64,000 bases of DNA from Chlamydia sp. 17-3921 (GTDB lineage Bacteria > Chlamydiota > Chlamydiia > Chlamydiales > Chlamydiaceae), in contig NZ_CACSHH010000003.1 in assembly GCF_902705545.1 (NCBI RefSeq), positions 124,001-188,000 of the forward strand. Direction: 5' to 3'. The notes under the pieces are model-generated. The model ran no database searches. It was not told where the DNA came from and saw nothing but the letters and a program-made list of their open reading frames with translations. Shown here in pieces: positions 27,967 through 37,240 of the stretch. The translations under genes and the position numbers were made by a program. Each line of letters opens with the position of its first letter. The first letter of the stretch is position 1.

Positions 27967-30229
27967 CGTACTCTAAGCCTTCTACTAGAGGTGAAGGAAG
28001 GCCTACTGCTGGTAGAATTTCTAATTTCTTTTGAGCTGCTTTCGCAGTAGCTTCGCTAGCAGCCAAAGCTTGAAGATATTCTTTGCTCTCCCCTGGGCGA
28101 GAGGAAAGAAGAGCTTCTTCATGACGTTCTTGCTGCTCTATAGGGTTCTCTATAATTTTAGGAGTTATGAATACAAACATTTCAGTAAGGCTATCTGAGG
28201 AGGTATTCATACTAAATAATTTACCAATTCCAGGAATCTCTCCTAGAAAAGGGATGCCGTCTTGCATATCCGACATATATTTACAACGCAAACCGCCAAT
28301 AATTACAGACTCCCCATCTGCTATCCGTACTTTATTGGTAATATTACGTCGTGTAACATCCGGACGATCATCTATTTTCTTTCCCGTGGTATCGAAAGTA
28401 ATGTCCGTTTCTAAAGTGATGTAACTTTTTCCATCTTCTTCTCCAATATTGATCGTAGGAAGCATTTTTATCATGATTCCGTACTGAGCTCGATTATAAA
28501 GAGCCTTGTCCTTCTCTGCAGAAACTGCAATGGAGACCTCTTCCACTATAGCAATTCTTGCTGGAGTTTGATTCATTGTAACGACGGAGGGACTTGCATT
28601 AATACGCACATCTTCCTGAGCCATCAAAAACTGATAGGCAAGATCATAACCAGGAACAATGGAGGAACCTGTTGTCCCCTTAAGAAGAAACTCTAAAATA
28701 CCAGTACCTCCAGTCCAAGAGAAGGAGGGTGTACAACTTTTCTTCCCTATTTCTTCTCCCAAGCGAAGAAGATTTAAGCCTGATTTTCTTTCATGAGAAA
28801 GCTTCCTTTCAAAAAGAAGAACTTCTATTCGCACCATTTTTTTAGGAACATCAAGCTTTTTAAGTAGCATTTGTATTCGAGATAACGCTGCTTTCTCAAC
28901 AACCATTACTAACGTGCCAGTTTTTGAATCAGCAATAAAGTTTCCGTATTTCACGGGACCATCTTTTACTGGGGCAGCAGCAACAGTATTTATTTGTATA
29001 GAAGAATCTGTTTGAACTGAAGTCTCCGTATGCCCCTTGGAAGAAGATGTGTTTTCTCCAGAGAAGACATCGTGCACTTGAGAAAGAAGGACTGCAAGCT
29101 CTTGAGGATCTGAGTGTTTAACATTATACCAAAATACGGTCTTATCTGAAGGATTCTCTATACCGTCTTCAAGATCTCGAATTAGTGTTATTGCCTGCTG
29201 AACGAGAGCTCCGGAACCACTTAGAAAGAGAGACCGTCCTTGATACTGCAAGGGAACAACACGCAGCCCTATAGAATCACTACTTCCTTCTTTAGCAAGA
29301 TCCTCTCGAAATGCTGCATTTAAAATTTCCAACATTTCGCTAGCTTCTATTTTCGTTAAAGGAACTATACGGTATTCCTGACGAACATTATCTGCTTGTA
29401 TAAAATCGTAAACTTTTAATAATTCCCCGATCTCTCCTACGGAGCCAAATATCCACAAATGTCCAGCAATTACATCTATCTGCGTTGTTTCTGCATTCAT
29501 GAACTTTCGTAAAAGTTGCAATTCTGCTCGCACATCAACATTCTTAGACACAAGAATAAAACCTATGTAAGCTGTTGATGACAAACTCTCTAGATCCTTT
29601 TTAGAGGAAAAAACCCCGGCAATCCCTGAACTGTCCTGACGCGTAGAATATAATTCTTTAATCCAAGGACTTACCTGACGAATACCAATTCCAAGTCGAG
29701 AAAGAATTTGGTTCAAACAATCTTCAAAACCTTCTTTGGGAACTAAAAGCTTAGACAATGCAGAAACTTTGATATTCCCTATATCTTGAGGAATCAAATA
29801 TATGGAATCGTTGGCACCATAATCAGCGACAAGATTATAAATAGTCGCTTCAGGATGATGCCACAAAGCAAAATCTTCCTGGTCACTATTTTTTCCTCGA
29901 ACTTCTTCTGCCCAAAGAGTCTTTATTTCTCTAATATGATTTTTTACATCAGCAAGCCGAATAAGGAGTTTTTCCCAAACATCAACGTCCTCACATTCTA
30001 AAGCACGCAAACGTGCTGCTTCTTCATATAAATTCTTTAGGAGAAGAGTACTCTCCTTCATATCAGCATTAAAGGAAGCCAGCCCTTCATAAGAATCCGA
30101 AGAAGAGTTGTTCTTTTCTAGAGATTGCACTTTTTCTGCTATTGTCAAAGCGAATACTGAATTGCAGGAAACAAAGTTCACTACCACCAAGACAGAATAC
30201 AACACTATAGAGCTACGCCAAAAATGCAT
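27956..30229 (-). CDS. gspD: T2S outer-membrane secretin GspD
   Basis: Forms the outer-membrane channel of type II secretion. It is 757 residues: a signal peptide (about 1-27), periplasmic N-domains with repeated secretin-type folds (EMLEILNAAF, ELAVLLSQV), then the C-terminal secretin domain with MVRIEVLLFERKL, TRRNITNKVRIADGESVIIGGL and GEIPGIGKLF. The C-terminal tail after the secretin domain is about 60 residues. It starts immediately after the gspC-like stop with no spacing and overlaps gspE by 11 bases. Confidence 0.96.
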   Translation of the reverse strand: MHFWRSSIVLYSVLVVVNFVSCNSVFALTIAEKVQSLEKNNSSSDSYEGLASFNADMKESTLLLKNLYEEAARLRALECEDVDVWEKLLIRLADVKNHIREIKTLWAEEVRGKNSDQEDFALWHHPEATIYNLVADYGANDSIYLIPQDIGNIKVSALSKLLVPKEGFEDCLNQILSRLGIGIRQVSPWIKELYSTRQDSSGIAGVFSSKKDLESLSSTAYIGFILVSKNVDVRAELQLLRKFMNAETTQIDVIAGHLWIFGSVGEIGELLKVYDFIQADNVRQEYRIVPLTKIEASEMLEILNAAFREDLAKEGSSDSIGLRVVPLQYQGRSLFLSGSGALVQQAITLIRDLEDGIENPSDKTVFWYNVKHSDPQELAVLLSQVHDVFSGENTSSSKGHTETSVQTDSSIQINTVAAAPVKDGPVKYGNFIADSKTGTLVMVVEKAALSRIQMLLKKLDVPKKMVRIEVLLFERKLSHERKSGLNLLRLGEEIGKKSCTPSFSWTGGTGILEFLLKGTTGSSIVPGYDLAYQFLMAQEDVRINASPSVVTMNQTPARIAIVEEVSIAVSAEKDKALYNRAQYGIMIKMLPTINIGEEDGKSYITLETDITFDTTGKKIDDRPDVTRRNITNKVRIADGESVIIGGLRCKYMSDMQDGIPFLGEIPGIGKLFSMNTSSDSLTEMFVFITPKIIENPIEQQERHEEALLSSRPGESKEYLQALAASEATAKAAQKKLEILPAVGLPSPLVEGLEYDGR

Positions 30230-31540
30230 CTATGCCCCCCCTCGATCTATTGTAGATCCCTTATTTGTTGTTTCTACAACACACGAAGAACTAGTTTGTT
30301 CATGAGAAACTAGACTAGATTCCAAACCTTGCTTTAGGGGTAACGTGATAGTCTCTACTAAAGTACGTTGAGAATTAAATACATGTCCTCTTAAAACAAA
30401 ATTCGCCCCTTCTTTTTCTAATTTCTCAAAGACCATAAGAGGTCCAGAGAGTTTCCCTGAAACATAATCCTGAATTTGTTGAGGAGAAGACAGTTTTTCC
30501 CAACCTGTTATGGTTCTCAAAACCCAATCATTAGGAGATAAAATCAATCTCTGCTTACCAAGTAAGACTATTGGACGTGACCATGACCGCATTCCAACAA
30601 ACTCGAGTTCTCGCAGAACATCTGTTATCTCAATAGGAGAGCTCAGGGTTTTTGCTAAACTTACAGATTGACGAGCAGTTCCTCCAACATTCCATAAATC
30701 AATAACAATAACTTTATCGTCTATTTTTTTAACTTCTAACAAGGGTACCGATGCACTTTCACCACGAAAAGCACCACACGACTGCCAAAACTCACCATCC
30801 CATAAAAGAAAATCCCCAACAGAGAGATATCGACTATAATTTTCTTCCGAAGCAGAAGTAAAATCTATGCGTTCTTTAACAGCTTTGTCAGCATATTCTA
30901 CTCCTCCATGCATGAGCAAAAATTTATCTAATCCAACACGCCGCATTTTTTGTTTCACAGGAAAGCTTGCATCTACTTTAATCCCCCCAATTTCCCAAGA
31001 TGAAATCGCTCTCATAGATGCTCCTAAAAACAAAGTCTCTCTTTCTTTAGGAGAAGAAATCATCGTTTTTGTAGTTCCAATCAAACGCACTTTTACCTCT
31101 ATTCTACCTTCTATGCCCACAGATCGACATTCTAACCACAGCTCTGTTGGGGAAGTACTAAAAGTATACATAACCCCTTGAGAAGAAGGTTCTGTGCATA
31201 GATAAACCTTTTCTCCTGGGGCTGCAGTATAACGATCTCCTGACGATGCTAATGCTAAAGAAAATTTACTCTTTAGAGCATCAGGCCTGTCGTTACTCCC
31301 TAAGAAAACTACTTCCTGCCGCAAGTCTGGCAACAGTTCTTCTATCTCGGGAAAATCAAGCTCCCACACGCCTTTATCAAACTCTTCTACTTGAGGTAGT
31401 GTCCCGAATTCTCGAACTCCTTCTTCTGCAGACAAGAAAATTTTATAAAATCCACCCATGCTGTTTGATGATCCACAAATAATCGAGAAGACTGTGACAA
31501 CGCTTAGAAGACTATAACCTATCGAAAGAAGTGGATACAT
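30230..31540 (-). CDS. First gene of the T2S operon, GspC-position protein (CT573-type)
   Basis: A 436-residue protein with one N-terminal hydrophobic anchor (residues about 4-25) and a long soluble region that should face the periplasm. The region is mostly beta-rich and lacks motifs I recognise. Operon position directly before gspD is that of GspC, the inner-membrane protein linking platform and secretin; the topology also fits. It is longer than typical GspC (about 270-300) and I see no clear homology-region or PDZ signature. GspC function is inference. The stop codon is next to the gspD start. Confidence 0.8.
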   Translation of the reverse strand: MYPLLSIGYSLLSVVTVFSIICGSSNSMGGFYKIFLSAEEGVREFGTLPQVEEFDKGVWELDFPEIEELLPDLRQEVVFLGSNDRPDALKSKFSLALASSGDRYTAAPGEKVYLCTEPSSQGVMYTFSTSPTELWLECRSVGIEGRIEVKVRLIGTTKTMISSPKERETLFLGASMRAISSWEIGGIKVDASFPVKQKMRRVGLDKFLLMHGGVEYADKAVKERIDFTSASEENYSRYLSVGDFLLWDGEFWQSCGAFRGESASVPLLEVKKIDDKVIVIDLWNVGGTARQSVSLAKTLSSPIEITDVLRELEFVGMRSWSRPIVLLGKQRLILSPNDWVLRTITGWEKLSSPQQIQDYVSGKLSGPLMVFEKLEKEGANFVLRGHVFNSQRTLVETITLPLKQGLESSLVSHEQTSSSCVVETTNKGSTIDRGGA

Positions 31541-31565
31541 AGTGAAAGCAAACTAAAAATAAGAA

Positions 31566-31594
31566 AAGATAACTTATTAGAGAAAAAAAATCAA
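31566..31594 (-). promoter_or_regulatory. Predicted promoter of the T2S operon
   Basis: On the minus strand, TTGATT (complement of 31589-31594), a 17-base spacer and TATCTT (complement of 31566-31571) lie upstream of the ATG at 31540. Each hexamer matches the sigma-66 consensus at four of six positions, with ideal spacing. The next upstream gene is pepP on the same strand, so read-through is also possible. Confidence 0.38.
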
Positions 31595-31655
31595 TTTATA
31601 CAAACAAAACTCAAACAAACCCAGAATTTAACAAATAAAAAGGCATATCGATTTT

Positions 31656-32726
31656 TTATAAACAAACTAATTCTGAATCTACGGGACGCTTTGTTATACT
31701 AAAATTTTTATTTCCACAAATTACCAAGGTATCCTCTATTCGGATCCCTCCAAGTCCAGGGAAATATACTCCAGGCTCGACAGTAACCGTCATACCAGAT
31801 TGTAGAGAAATGCTTTTCCCCGCTGGAGATAGTCTTGGATACTCATGAATATTTCTTCCGACACCATGACCTGTACCATGGAAAAAATACTCGTCTAATC
31901 CATGAGATCTTAATATACGTACGGCTTCTTCGTGCACATCACTGCACAAAACTCCTTCCCTACACAAAGCCATCGCAGATTTTTGAGCCTCAACAACTAT
32001 AGGATAACTTTCCAAAAGTCGAGAATGAGGACGTCCCCAGGCAACAGTGCGAGTCATATCGGAACAATAACCATCCAAAAGTACACCGATATCTATAAGT
32101 ACGATATCTCCCTGACGTAAAGGACGATTTGAAGGAATCGCATGGGGAAAAGCGGCATGTTCTCCAAAAGCAACGATAGGAGGGAAAGAGGGAGCAGTTG
32201 CTCCTGATTGAGCCCAAAAAGTTCGCAACTGCTTTACGACTTCTTTTTCTGTTATGCCTTCATGAAGTATGGATAAAACATAATCAAAGCCAGCAGATCC
32301 TAACGCTGCAGCTTGACGCATCTGTTCTATTTCCTGCTCAGACTTAATACTACGAAGTTTTTCGGTAAATAGTCTCAGAGGCTCCCATTGACAAGGAATT
32401 TTTTTCCACATCTCATAATTACTATAGGAAGTGTGCTCACTATCAAATCCTATACTTTGGTAAGCGTGAGATTGAATATAGTTAGAAAGTACTTCAAGAT
32501 GATTTTTTGAACAAAAAATCAGAGAAACACTCTGAATATGCGCATAAAGGTCTTTATCGATTTTATGAACAAAAAAAACTGCCTCTTCTTGACTTATAAG
32601 TAAAGTTCCAGAGACAGCTTCATCATAGAGAAAGTATGCTATATCTTCTTCTCTTTCTATTAACATCGCATCAATGTTATAAGTTTTTAAAGCCTGTTGT
32701 GCAAGCACTATACGATTCCGTAACAT
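31656..32726 (-). CDS. pepP: Xaa-Pro aminopeptidase (M24 family)
   Basis: Metallopeptidase removing N-terminal residues before proline. I choose the ATG at 32726 (356 residues, MLRNRIVL) because it follows GGAGG by 7 bases and begins two bases after the mutL stop. An in-frame extension to 32804 would overlap mutL by 77 bases. The pita-bread domain has metal ligands in IDIGVLLDGYCSDMTRT (Asp pair), HGTGHGVGRNIHE (His), TVEPGVY (Glu) and GIRIEDT (Glu). The N-terminal creatinase-like domain is present. Co-transcribed with mutL. Confidence 0.93.
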   Translation of the reverse strand: MLRNRIVLAQQALKTYNIDAMLIEREEDIAYFLYDEAVSGTLLISQEEAVFFVHKIDKDLYAHIQSVSLIFCSKNHLEVLSNYIQSHAYQSIGFDSEHTSYSNYEMWKKIPCQWEPLRLFTEKLRSIKSEQEIEQMRQAAALGSAGFDYVLSILHEGITEKEVVKQLRTFWAQSGATAPSFPPIVAFGEHAAFPHAIPSNRPLRQGDIVLIDIGVLLDGYCSDMTRTVAWGRPHSRLLESYPIVVEAQKSAMALCREGVLCSDVHEEAVRILRSHGLDEYFFHGTGHGVGRNIHEYPRLSPAGKSISLQSGMTVTVEPGVYFPGLGGIRIEDTLVICGNKNFSITKRPVDSELVCL

Positions 32727-32727
32727 A

Positions 32728-34443
32728 CTATCCTCCAATAAAATCTGTATCAACGATTTGACGAAGTATTTGTGTCCCGTCAAAAGCTTTTTCTGGTTTT
32801 CCAAGGCCCCAAAGAAGAGTCAACCATGAAGCATCAAATATTCGAGAAGTTTTTGAAAAAACTTCTCGAGAAAGAACATCTCGCATTAAAGAGAAAAAGG
32901 CTTCCCGATCTACTTTTTCTTGACCTTCGGCAATCAATAATAAAATCCAAGATTTCAACTCTTCTTCTTCGATAAATGTTGGAGCACTTTCAATAATAAA
33001 CGTTTGAGGACCAATTTGTGAGATCTCTATCCCTAATTGACAAAACTCTTGAACATACAGTGAAAGAAAACGGCTTTCTTGAGGAGTTACCTGTAAGGTT
33101 AAAGGAATTAGAAAAGCTTGGCTCTTATACAAATAACGATGTTCTTTTAAGGACATGTAAAACAAATGTTTCCGAGCTATGGCAGTAAAAACAATATAAA
33201 CACCTTCAAAATCTTCTGCCAAAACCACTCGACCTAAAGAAGCTAAAAAGCGTACATTACGCGCTCCTAACCAATCTATTTGCAAAGCGTCTTCCCGAGA
33301 TTTCACGAATTCTGTAAAAAGATCTTTCGAAGAAACTTTGAACTCTTCTTCTAAGGAAGTTTCACTAGGATTTAAAGGCTGGCATACCGGCAAAAATTCT
33401 CTAATTTCAAGTGGCGGCTCAAAAACAATAGGACTTTGGTGTATTCCTTGAGGACAAACTAAGACTTCAGAAAGAAGTTCCTTTAACTTTTCCCCGACAA
33501 ATTCTTCTCGAAGAATGCGCACCTCTACTTTTTGTGGATGTACGTTAAAATCACACCAAGCAGGGGGAAGATATAACTTTAAAACAAATACAGGGAATCT
33601 CTGTAAAGGAAGAAGTAAAGAATAAATCTCTCCAACTTTTCTAGAGATGAATAAAGATTCTACAGGACGATCATTTATAAAAATTTTCTGCCCTTGACGT
33701 GTAGGACGATGAAAATTTAAAGCTCCAAGAAAGCCTACGATACGAATATCTTTATCACCTCTATCTACAGCAAAAGCACCTTGCATAAATTCCTCACCCA
33801 TAATAAGGGCTGTTCTTTCCGCAAAGTTTTGATGTTTCAGCACAAAAAGTTCTTGATTCTTCTCACTAATCCAAGACCAACCAATATTTTCCGAAGCAAG
33901 CACTCCGTTTTCCAATATCTTACGCACAAGCAATCGATCTATTTGAGGGCTCTTTTGAAAACCTCGCCTTACAGGGATATTATAAAACAACGAATCTACA
34001 GTTATCGTAGTCCCTAACTGGCGCGCTGCAGGTTCACAGAGAAGCATTTTCCCTCCTTCCACAACAACATATGCACCAGTCCCAACCTTTGGAGAAGAAA
34101 GGATTTTCATTTTAGAGATAGAAGCTATGGAGGGTAATGCTTCTCCTCGAAAGCCATAACTATGCAAAGAAAAAAGATCTGAGAAGTTACAAATTTTAGA
34201 CGTTGCGTGACGCTGCAAAGCTAGAGAAATCTCTTCTGCCGTCATTCCGCATCCGTTATCTTTGACAACAATGAGCCCTTGACCTCCGCCAAGGGTTTCC
34301 AATTCTATTTCATCGGCGCCAGCATCTAAAGCATTCTCCAAAAGCTCTTTAACTACTGAAGCAGCATTTTCTATGACCTCTCCAGCAGCGATTTGGTTCA
34401 CTGTAACCGAATCCAAAAGCTGAATAGGTTTTTTTTGAAACAT
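32728..34443 (-). CDS. mutL: DNA mismatch repair protein MutL
   Basis: Mismatch-repair ATPase that links MutS to downstream nucleases. I use the ATG at 34443 (571 residues, MFQKKPIQLLD); a TTG seven codons upstream is weaker. GHKL motifs are NQIAAGEV, DNGCGM and GFRGEALPSIASIS. The C-terminal dimerisation domain (HLFYMSLKEHRYLYKSQ onward) lacks the DQHA-x2-E endonuclease motif as far as I can see. It is divergent from the T3S chaperone gene, with 213 bases between the starts. Confidence 0.94.
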   Translation of the reverse strand: MFQKKPIQLLDSVTVNQIAAGEVIENAASVVKELLENALDAGADEIELETLGGGQGLIVVKDNGCGMTAEEISLALQRHATSKICNFSDLFSLHSYGFRGEALPSIASISKMKILSSPKVGTGAYVVVEGGKMLLCEPAARQLGTTITVDSLFYNIPVRRGFQKSPQIDRLLVRKILENGVLASENIGWSWISEKNQELFVLKHQNFAERTALIMGEEFMQGAFAVDRGDKDIRIVGFLGALNFHRPTRQGQKIFINDRPVESLFISRKVGEIYSLLLPLQRFPVFVLKLYLPPAWCDFNVHPQKVEVRILREEFVGEKLKELLSEVLVCPQGIHQSPIVFEPPLEIREFLPVCQPLNPSETSLEEEFKVSSKDLFTEFVKSREDALQIDWLGARNVRFLASLGRVVLAEDFEGVYIVFTAIARKHLFYMSLKEHRYLYKSQAFLIPLTLQVTPQESRFLSLYVQEFCQLGIEISQIGPQTFIIESAPTFIEEEELKSWILLLIAEGQEKVDREAFFSLMRDVLSREVFSKTSRIFDASWLTLLWGLGKPEKAFDGTQILRQIVDTDFIGG

Positions 34444-34656
34444 AATTACTCGATAAAATTCCAAAAGAGCAAGTTAAAGAACCTTAAAGCTAAAGTCAAG
34501 AAAGAGGGGATGGCTTGATTTGCCTCATCTTTAACAACTTAATTACTTTATACAAAAACAAATTCATATTTTTATTAAGCTATTGTTCCGAAATAAACAT
34601 AAAAATAACTATATTAGATATAAAACAAATAATTTTTTATTTTAGGAATTATATTA

Positions 34657-35334
34657 ATGAGTAATCCTAGCTCTAGTAAGCCAAACAAACCTTCAGCATC
34701 TTTCAATAAGAAAAATCGCAGCCGCTTAGCAGAACTCGCTGCACAAAAAAAAGCGAATGAAAATGATTTAGAACAGAAGTACCCTCCCCCAACAGAAGAG
34801 GAAACAAAGCAAGTTCTATTGAATATTTTTCAAGGTTTGGGGAACGGCTTGTCATTACAGCAAATTTTAGGAATATCAGATATTCTTTTAGAAGAAATTT
34901 ATACCATAGCCTATAGCCTATATTCTCAAGGAAAGTATCTTGAAGCCATTGGTCTTTTCCAAATTCTTGCTGCCTCAAAGCCTCAAAATTATAAATACAT
35001 GTTGGGCTTAAGTTCTTGTTTTCATCAAATGAAGATGTATAACGAAGCTGCTTTCGGATTTTTCCTAGCCTTTGATTCTCAACCAGACAACCCTATCCCA
35101 CCCTATTATATCGCAGACAGTCTTCTAAAGCTTGATCAGCTAGAAGAGTCTAAAAACTTCTTAGACATTACTACAGACATTTGCGGCGACAAACCAGAAT
35201 ATAAAATTCTGAAAGAGCGCTGTAGTATTATGAAAGGATCTATTGCTAACACGCAACAATCTAAAAAAGAAAAAGACACGAAGAGAAAGCCTGTAGCAAA
35301 AAAGGCTCCAGGAAAGAAAAACAAAAAAAAATAG
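34657..35334 (+). CDS. TPR-class type III secretion chaperone (LcrH/SycD family, CT576-type)
   Basis: Class II chaperone for the translocators CopB and CopD; known in Chlamydia as LcrH_1 or Scc2. It is 225 residues: an N-terminal low-complexity basic region, then the LcrH-like start (LQQILGISDILLEEIYTIAYSLYSQGKY), about three TPR repeats (EAIGLFQILAASKPQNYKYMLGLSSCFHQMKMYNEAAFGF), and a Lys-rich tail (about 200-225). It is the first gene of the chaperone-CT577-copB-copD operon. AGGA precedes the ATG. The leader is very AT-rich with several possible -10 elements; I cannot single one out. Confidence 0.93.
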   Translation: MSNPSSSKPNKPSASFNKKNRSRLAELAAQKKANENDLEQKYPPPTEEETKQVLLNIFQGLGNGLSLQQILGISDILLEEIYTIAYSLYSQGKYLEAIGLFQILAASKPQNYKYMLGLSSCFHQMKMYNEAAFGFFLAFDSQPDNPIPPYYIADSLLKLDQLEESKNFLDITTDICGDKPEYKILKERCSIMKGSIANTQQSKKEKDTKRKPVAKKAPGKKNKKK

Positions 35335-35357
35335 AATCTAGGAACTAGGAACCTGTC

Positions 35358-35729
35358 ATGCAGAAAAAAATTCAAAAAAAATCAAAAAAGACATCCAAAC
35401 CTATAGCGAAACCTTCTACTATTTGCTCGAAATCAATAAAAAACAATGAAACAGCTCTTCATGATTTGGAAAACGCTGTTTTAGAAATTTATCAAGATTT
35501 TCCTTTAGCTCAGACATTTGCAAATCTTACAGACAGCAAACAAATGTCTAAAATGATCGCAGCACTTTCTGGAACACTAGATTCGTTACATATAGAAGAG
35601 CTTACCCAAGGTTTATTCCCTAATCCTAAAGAAGATGAGCGCTTTGCTAAAAATTTATCTTCTGTTCTGTATAGCTTAAAAAATCTTTCTAAAATCGTAA
35701 CTGATAACATATCTAAAAACGTTGAATAG
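35358..35729 (+). CDS. Small basic protein of the translocator operon (CT577-type)
   Basis: A 123-residue protein with a strongly basic first 30 residues (KKIQKKSKKTSKP) and a helical remainder. No signal peptide or membrane segment. It sits 23 bases after the chaperone gene and 29 before copB, so it is almost certainly co-expressed with the translocators. I do not recognise a family; a secreted accessory or second chaperone role is possible from context only. AGGAA lies upstream of the ATG. Confidence 0.85.
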   Translation: MQKKIQKKSKKTSKPIAKPSTICSKSIKNNETALHDLENAVLEIYQDFPLAQTFANLTDSKQMSKMIAALSGTLDSLHIEELTQGLFPNPKEDERFAKNLSSVLYSLKNLSKIVTDNISKNVE

Positions 35730-35758
35730 TCTTTTGGAATCAATCAATTAGGTAAAAT

Positions 35759-37216
35759 ATGTCTCTTTCATCTTCCTCAGGACCAGATAGCGCTAAAAAT
35801 ATTCTAAGTCAGGTGCTAACATCGACTCCTCAAGGGGTTCCCAATGAAGACAAGCTCACAGGAAAAGAAAATAAGCAGGTACAACAAACTCGCTCAGGAC
35901 TCAATGCAGAAATGCAGAGTGATGTAAAACTCACAAACTCTGAAGCAAAAGAGACTCAAGGAATTGCTGCGAACAGTCCTGATATGCAATCAGGAGACAT
36001 TGGCGATCTTATAAAACAAATTCAAGAGGAAAATAGCCTTTCTAAAACCGAAAGCCAACAAATACAAGAATTGGCAACACAAATCGGTACAACGATTGAT
36101 ATTTCCAAAGGGTTACAGGCTCTTGAAGGATTAAAAGAAACCTTCTTATCTACACTAAGCCCTGAAGAAAATGCTTTATTACAACAAGTTACGGACATTG
36201 TAAAAGATGCTGTTTCTGGAAACATCGTTGGCAACACGCAATTAGAGACCCCTCAGCTTCCTGTTCCCAAACTCACACCGAGAAAAGATGTTTCAGAAAT
36301 TGGTATGGCACTTGCCAAAGCAATAGCAGCTTTGGGAGAATCTACAAGGTCAGCGATATCTAACTATCTCAGTACTCAAGCACAATCAGACGCTTCTAAT
36401 AAAGCTTCTCTAGAAAAGCAGGGGCTAAAAATAGATAAAGAACGTGAAGAATTCCAAAAAATGAAAGAGCTTGAAGCTAAAGCTAAAGATAACACTGCGA
36501 TGGAGACTGCGAATAAGGTCATGATTGCCGTTTCTATAGCTGTGACAGTAGGTTCTGTTATTGCAGGCATCTTTACATGTGGAGCAGGATTTATTGGTTT
36601 AGCTGCAGCTGGAGCTTTAGCAGCTGGAGCTGGAGCTGCTGCTGCGACGACGACAGTGACTGCTGTTGCAACTCAAGTCACAATACAAGCTGTCATTCAA
36701 GCTGTTAAAACAGCTGTTGTAGAAGCAATAAAACAAGCCATTTCACAAGCTATAAAAATTGCTGTTAAACAGGGACTTAAAGCCGCTATTAAATCCCTCA
36801 TAAAAACTATTGCTAAAGTAGTATCTAAAGCCATAACAAAAATTTTCTCTACAGGGAAAAGTGTAATATCCAAGGCATTCCCCAACCTATCTAAAGTAAT
36901 AAACTCTCTATCTAGTAAATGGGTCAGTCTGGGTATAAGCATAGCCACAGCAGTTCCTGGTCTAGTAAAAGGAATTGGTCAAATGCAGACAGCAGACCTT
37001 CAACAAGAACTTGCTCAAATACAAAAAGAAGTTGGGAAACTCGTAGCTCAGTCTGAAATGATGAAAATGTTCACTCAATTCTGGATGCAAGCAAGTAAAA
37101 TAGCAGCAAAACAAACAGGTCAATCCGAAGAGATGTCTCAACAAGCGACAAAACTCGGTGCTCAAATTGGAAAAGCCTTCGCAACAATTAGCGCAGGTCT
37201 TGCAAGTGCAGTATAA
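35759..37216 (+). CDS. copB: Type III secretion translocator CopB
   Basis: YopB-type hydrophobic translocator that inserts in the host membrane. It is 485 residues. The Ser/Gln-rich N-terminus is followed by the chaperone-binding motif PQLPVP (165-170, matching PxLPxP), a Lys/Glu coiled-coil (about 215-245), a long hydrophobic region rich in Ala/Gly (about 254-300), an amphipathic Lys/Ala/Ile repeat region (about 305-370), and a C-terminal helical domain. No Sec signal, as expected for a T3S substrate. Upstream chaperone and downstream copD support the call. Confidence 0.94.
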   Translation: MSLSSSSGPDSAKNILSQVLTSTPQGVPNEDKLTGKENKQVQQTRSGLNAEMQSDVKLTNSEAKETQGIAANSPDMQSGDIGDLIKQIQEENSLSKTESQQIQELATQIGTTIDISKGLQALEGLKETFLSTLSPEENALLQQVTDIVKDAVSGNIVGNTQLETPQLPVPKLTPRKDVSEIGMALAKAIAALGESTRSAISNYLSTQAQSDASNKASLEKQGLKIDKEREEFQKMKELEAKAKDNTAMETANKVMIAVSIAVTVGSVIAGIFTCGAGFIGLAAAGALAAGAGAAAATTTVTAVATQVTIQAVIQAVKTAVVEAIKQAISQAIKIAVKQGLKAAIKSLIKTIAKVVSKAITKIFSTGKSVISKAFPNLSKVINSLSSKWVSLGISIATAVPGLVKGIGQMQTADLQQELAQIQKEVGKLVAQSEMMKMFTQFWMQASKIAAKQTGQSEEMSQQATKLGAQIGKAFATISAGLASAV

Positions 37217-37240
37217 ATTAATTTCAAGAGGTATTTTTCT

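Noticed and set aside
32727..32804. N-terminal extension of pepP to 32804.
   Set aside because: It would overlap mutL by 77 bases; the internal ATG at 32726 has a strong GGAGG and gives the usual length.
34444..34464. N-terminal extension of mutL from TTG 34464.
   Set aside because: TTG start without support; the ATG at 34443 gives the conserved N-terminus close to QLLD.
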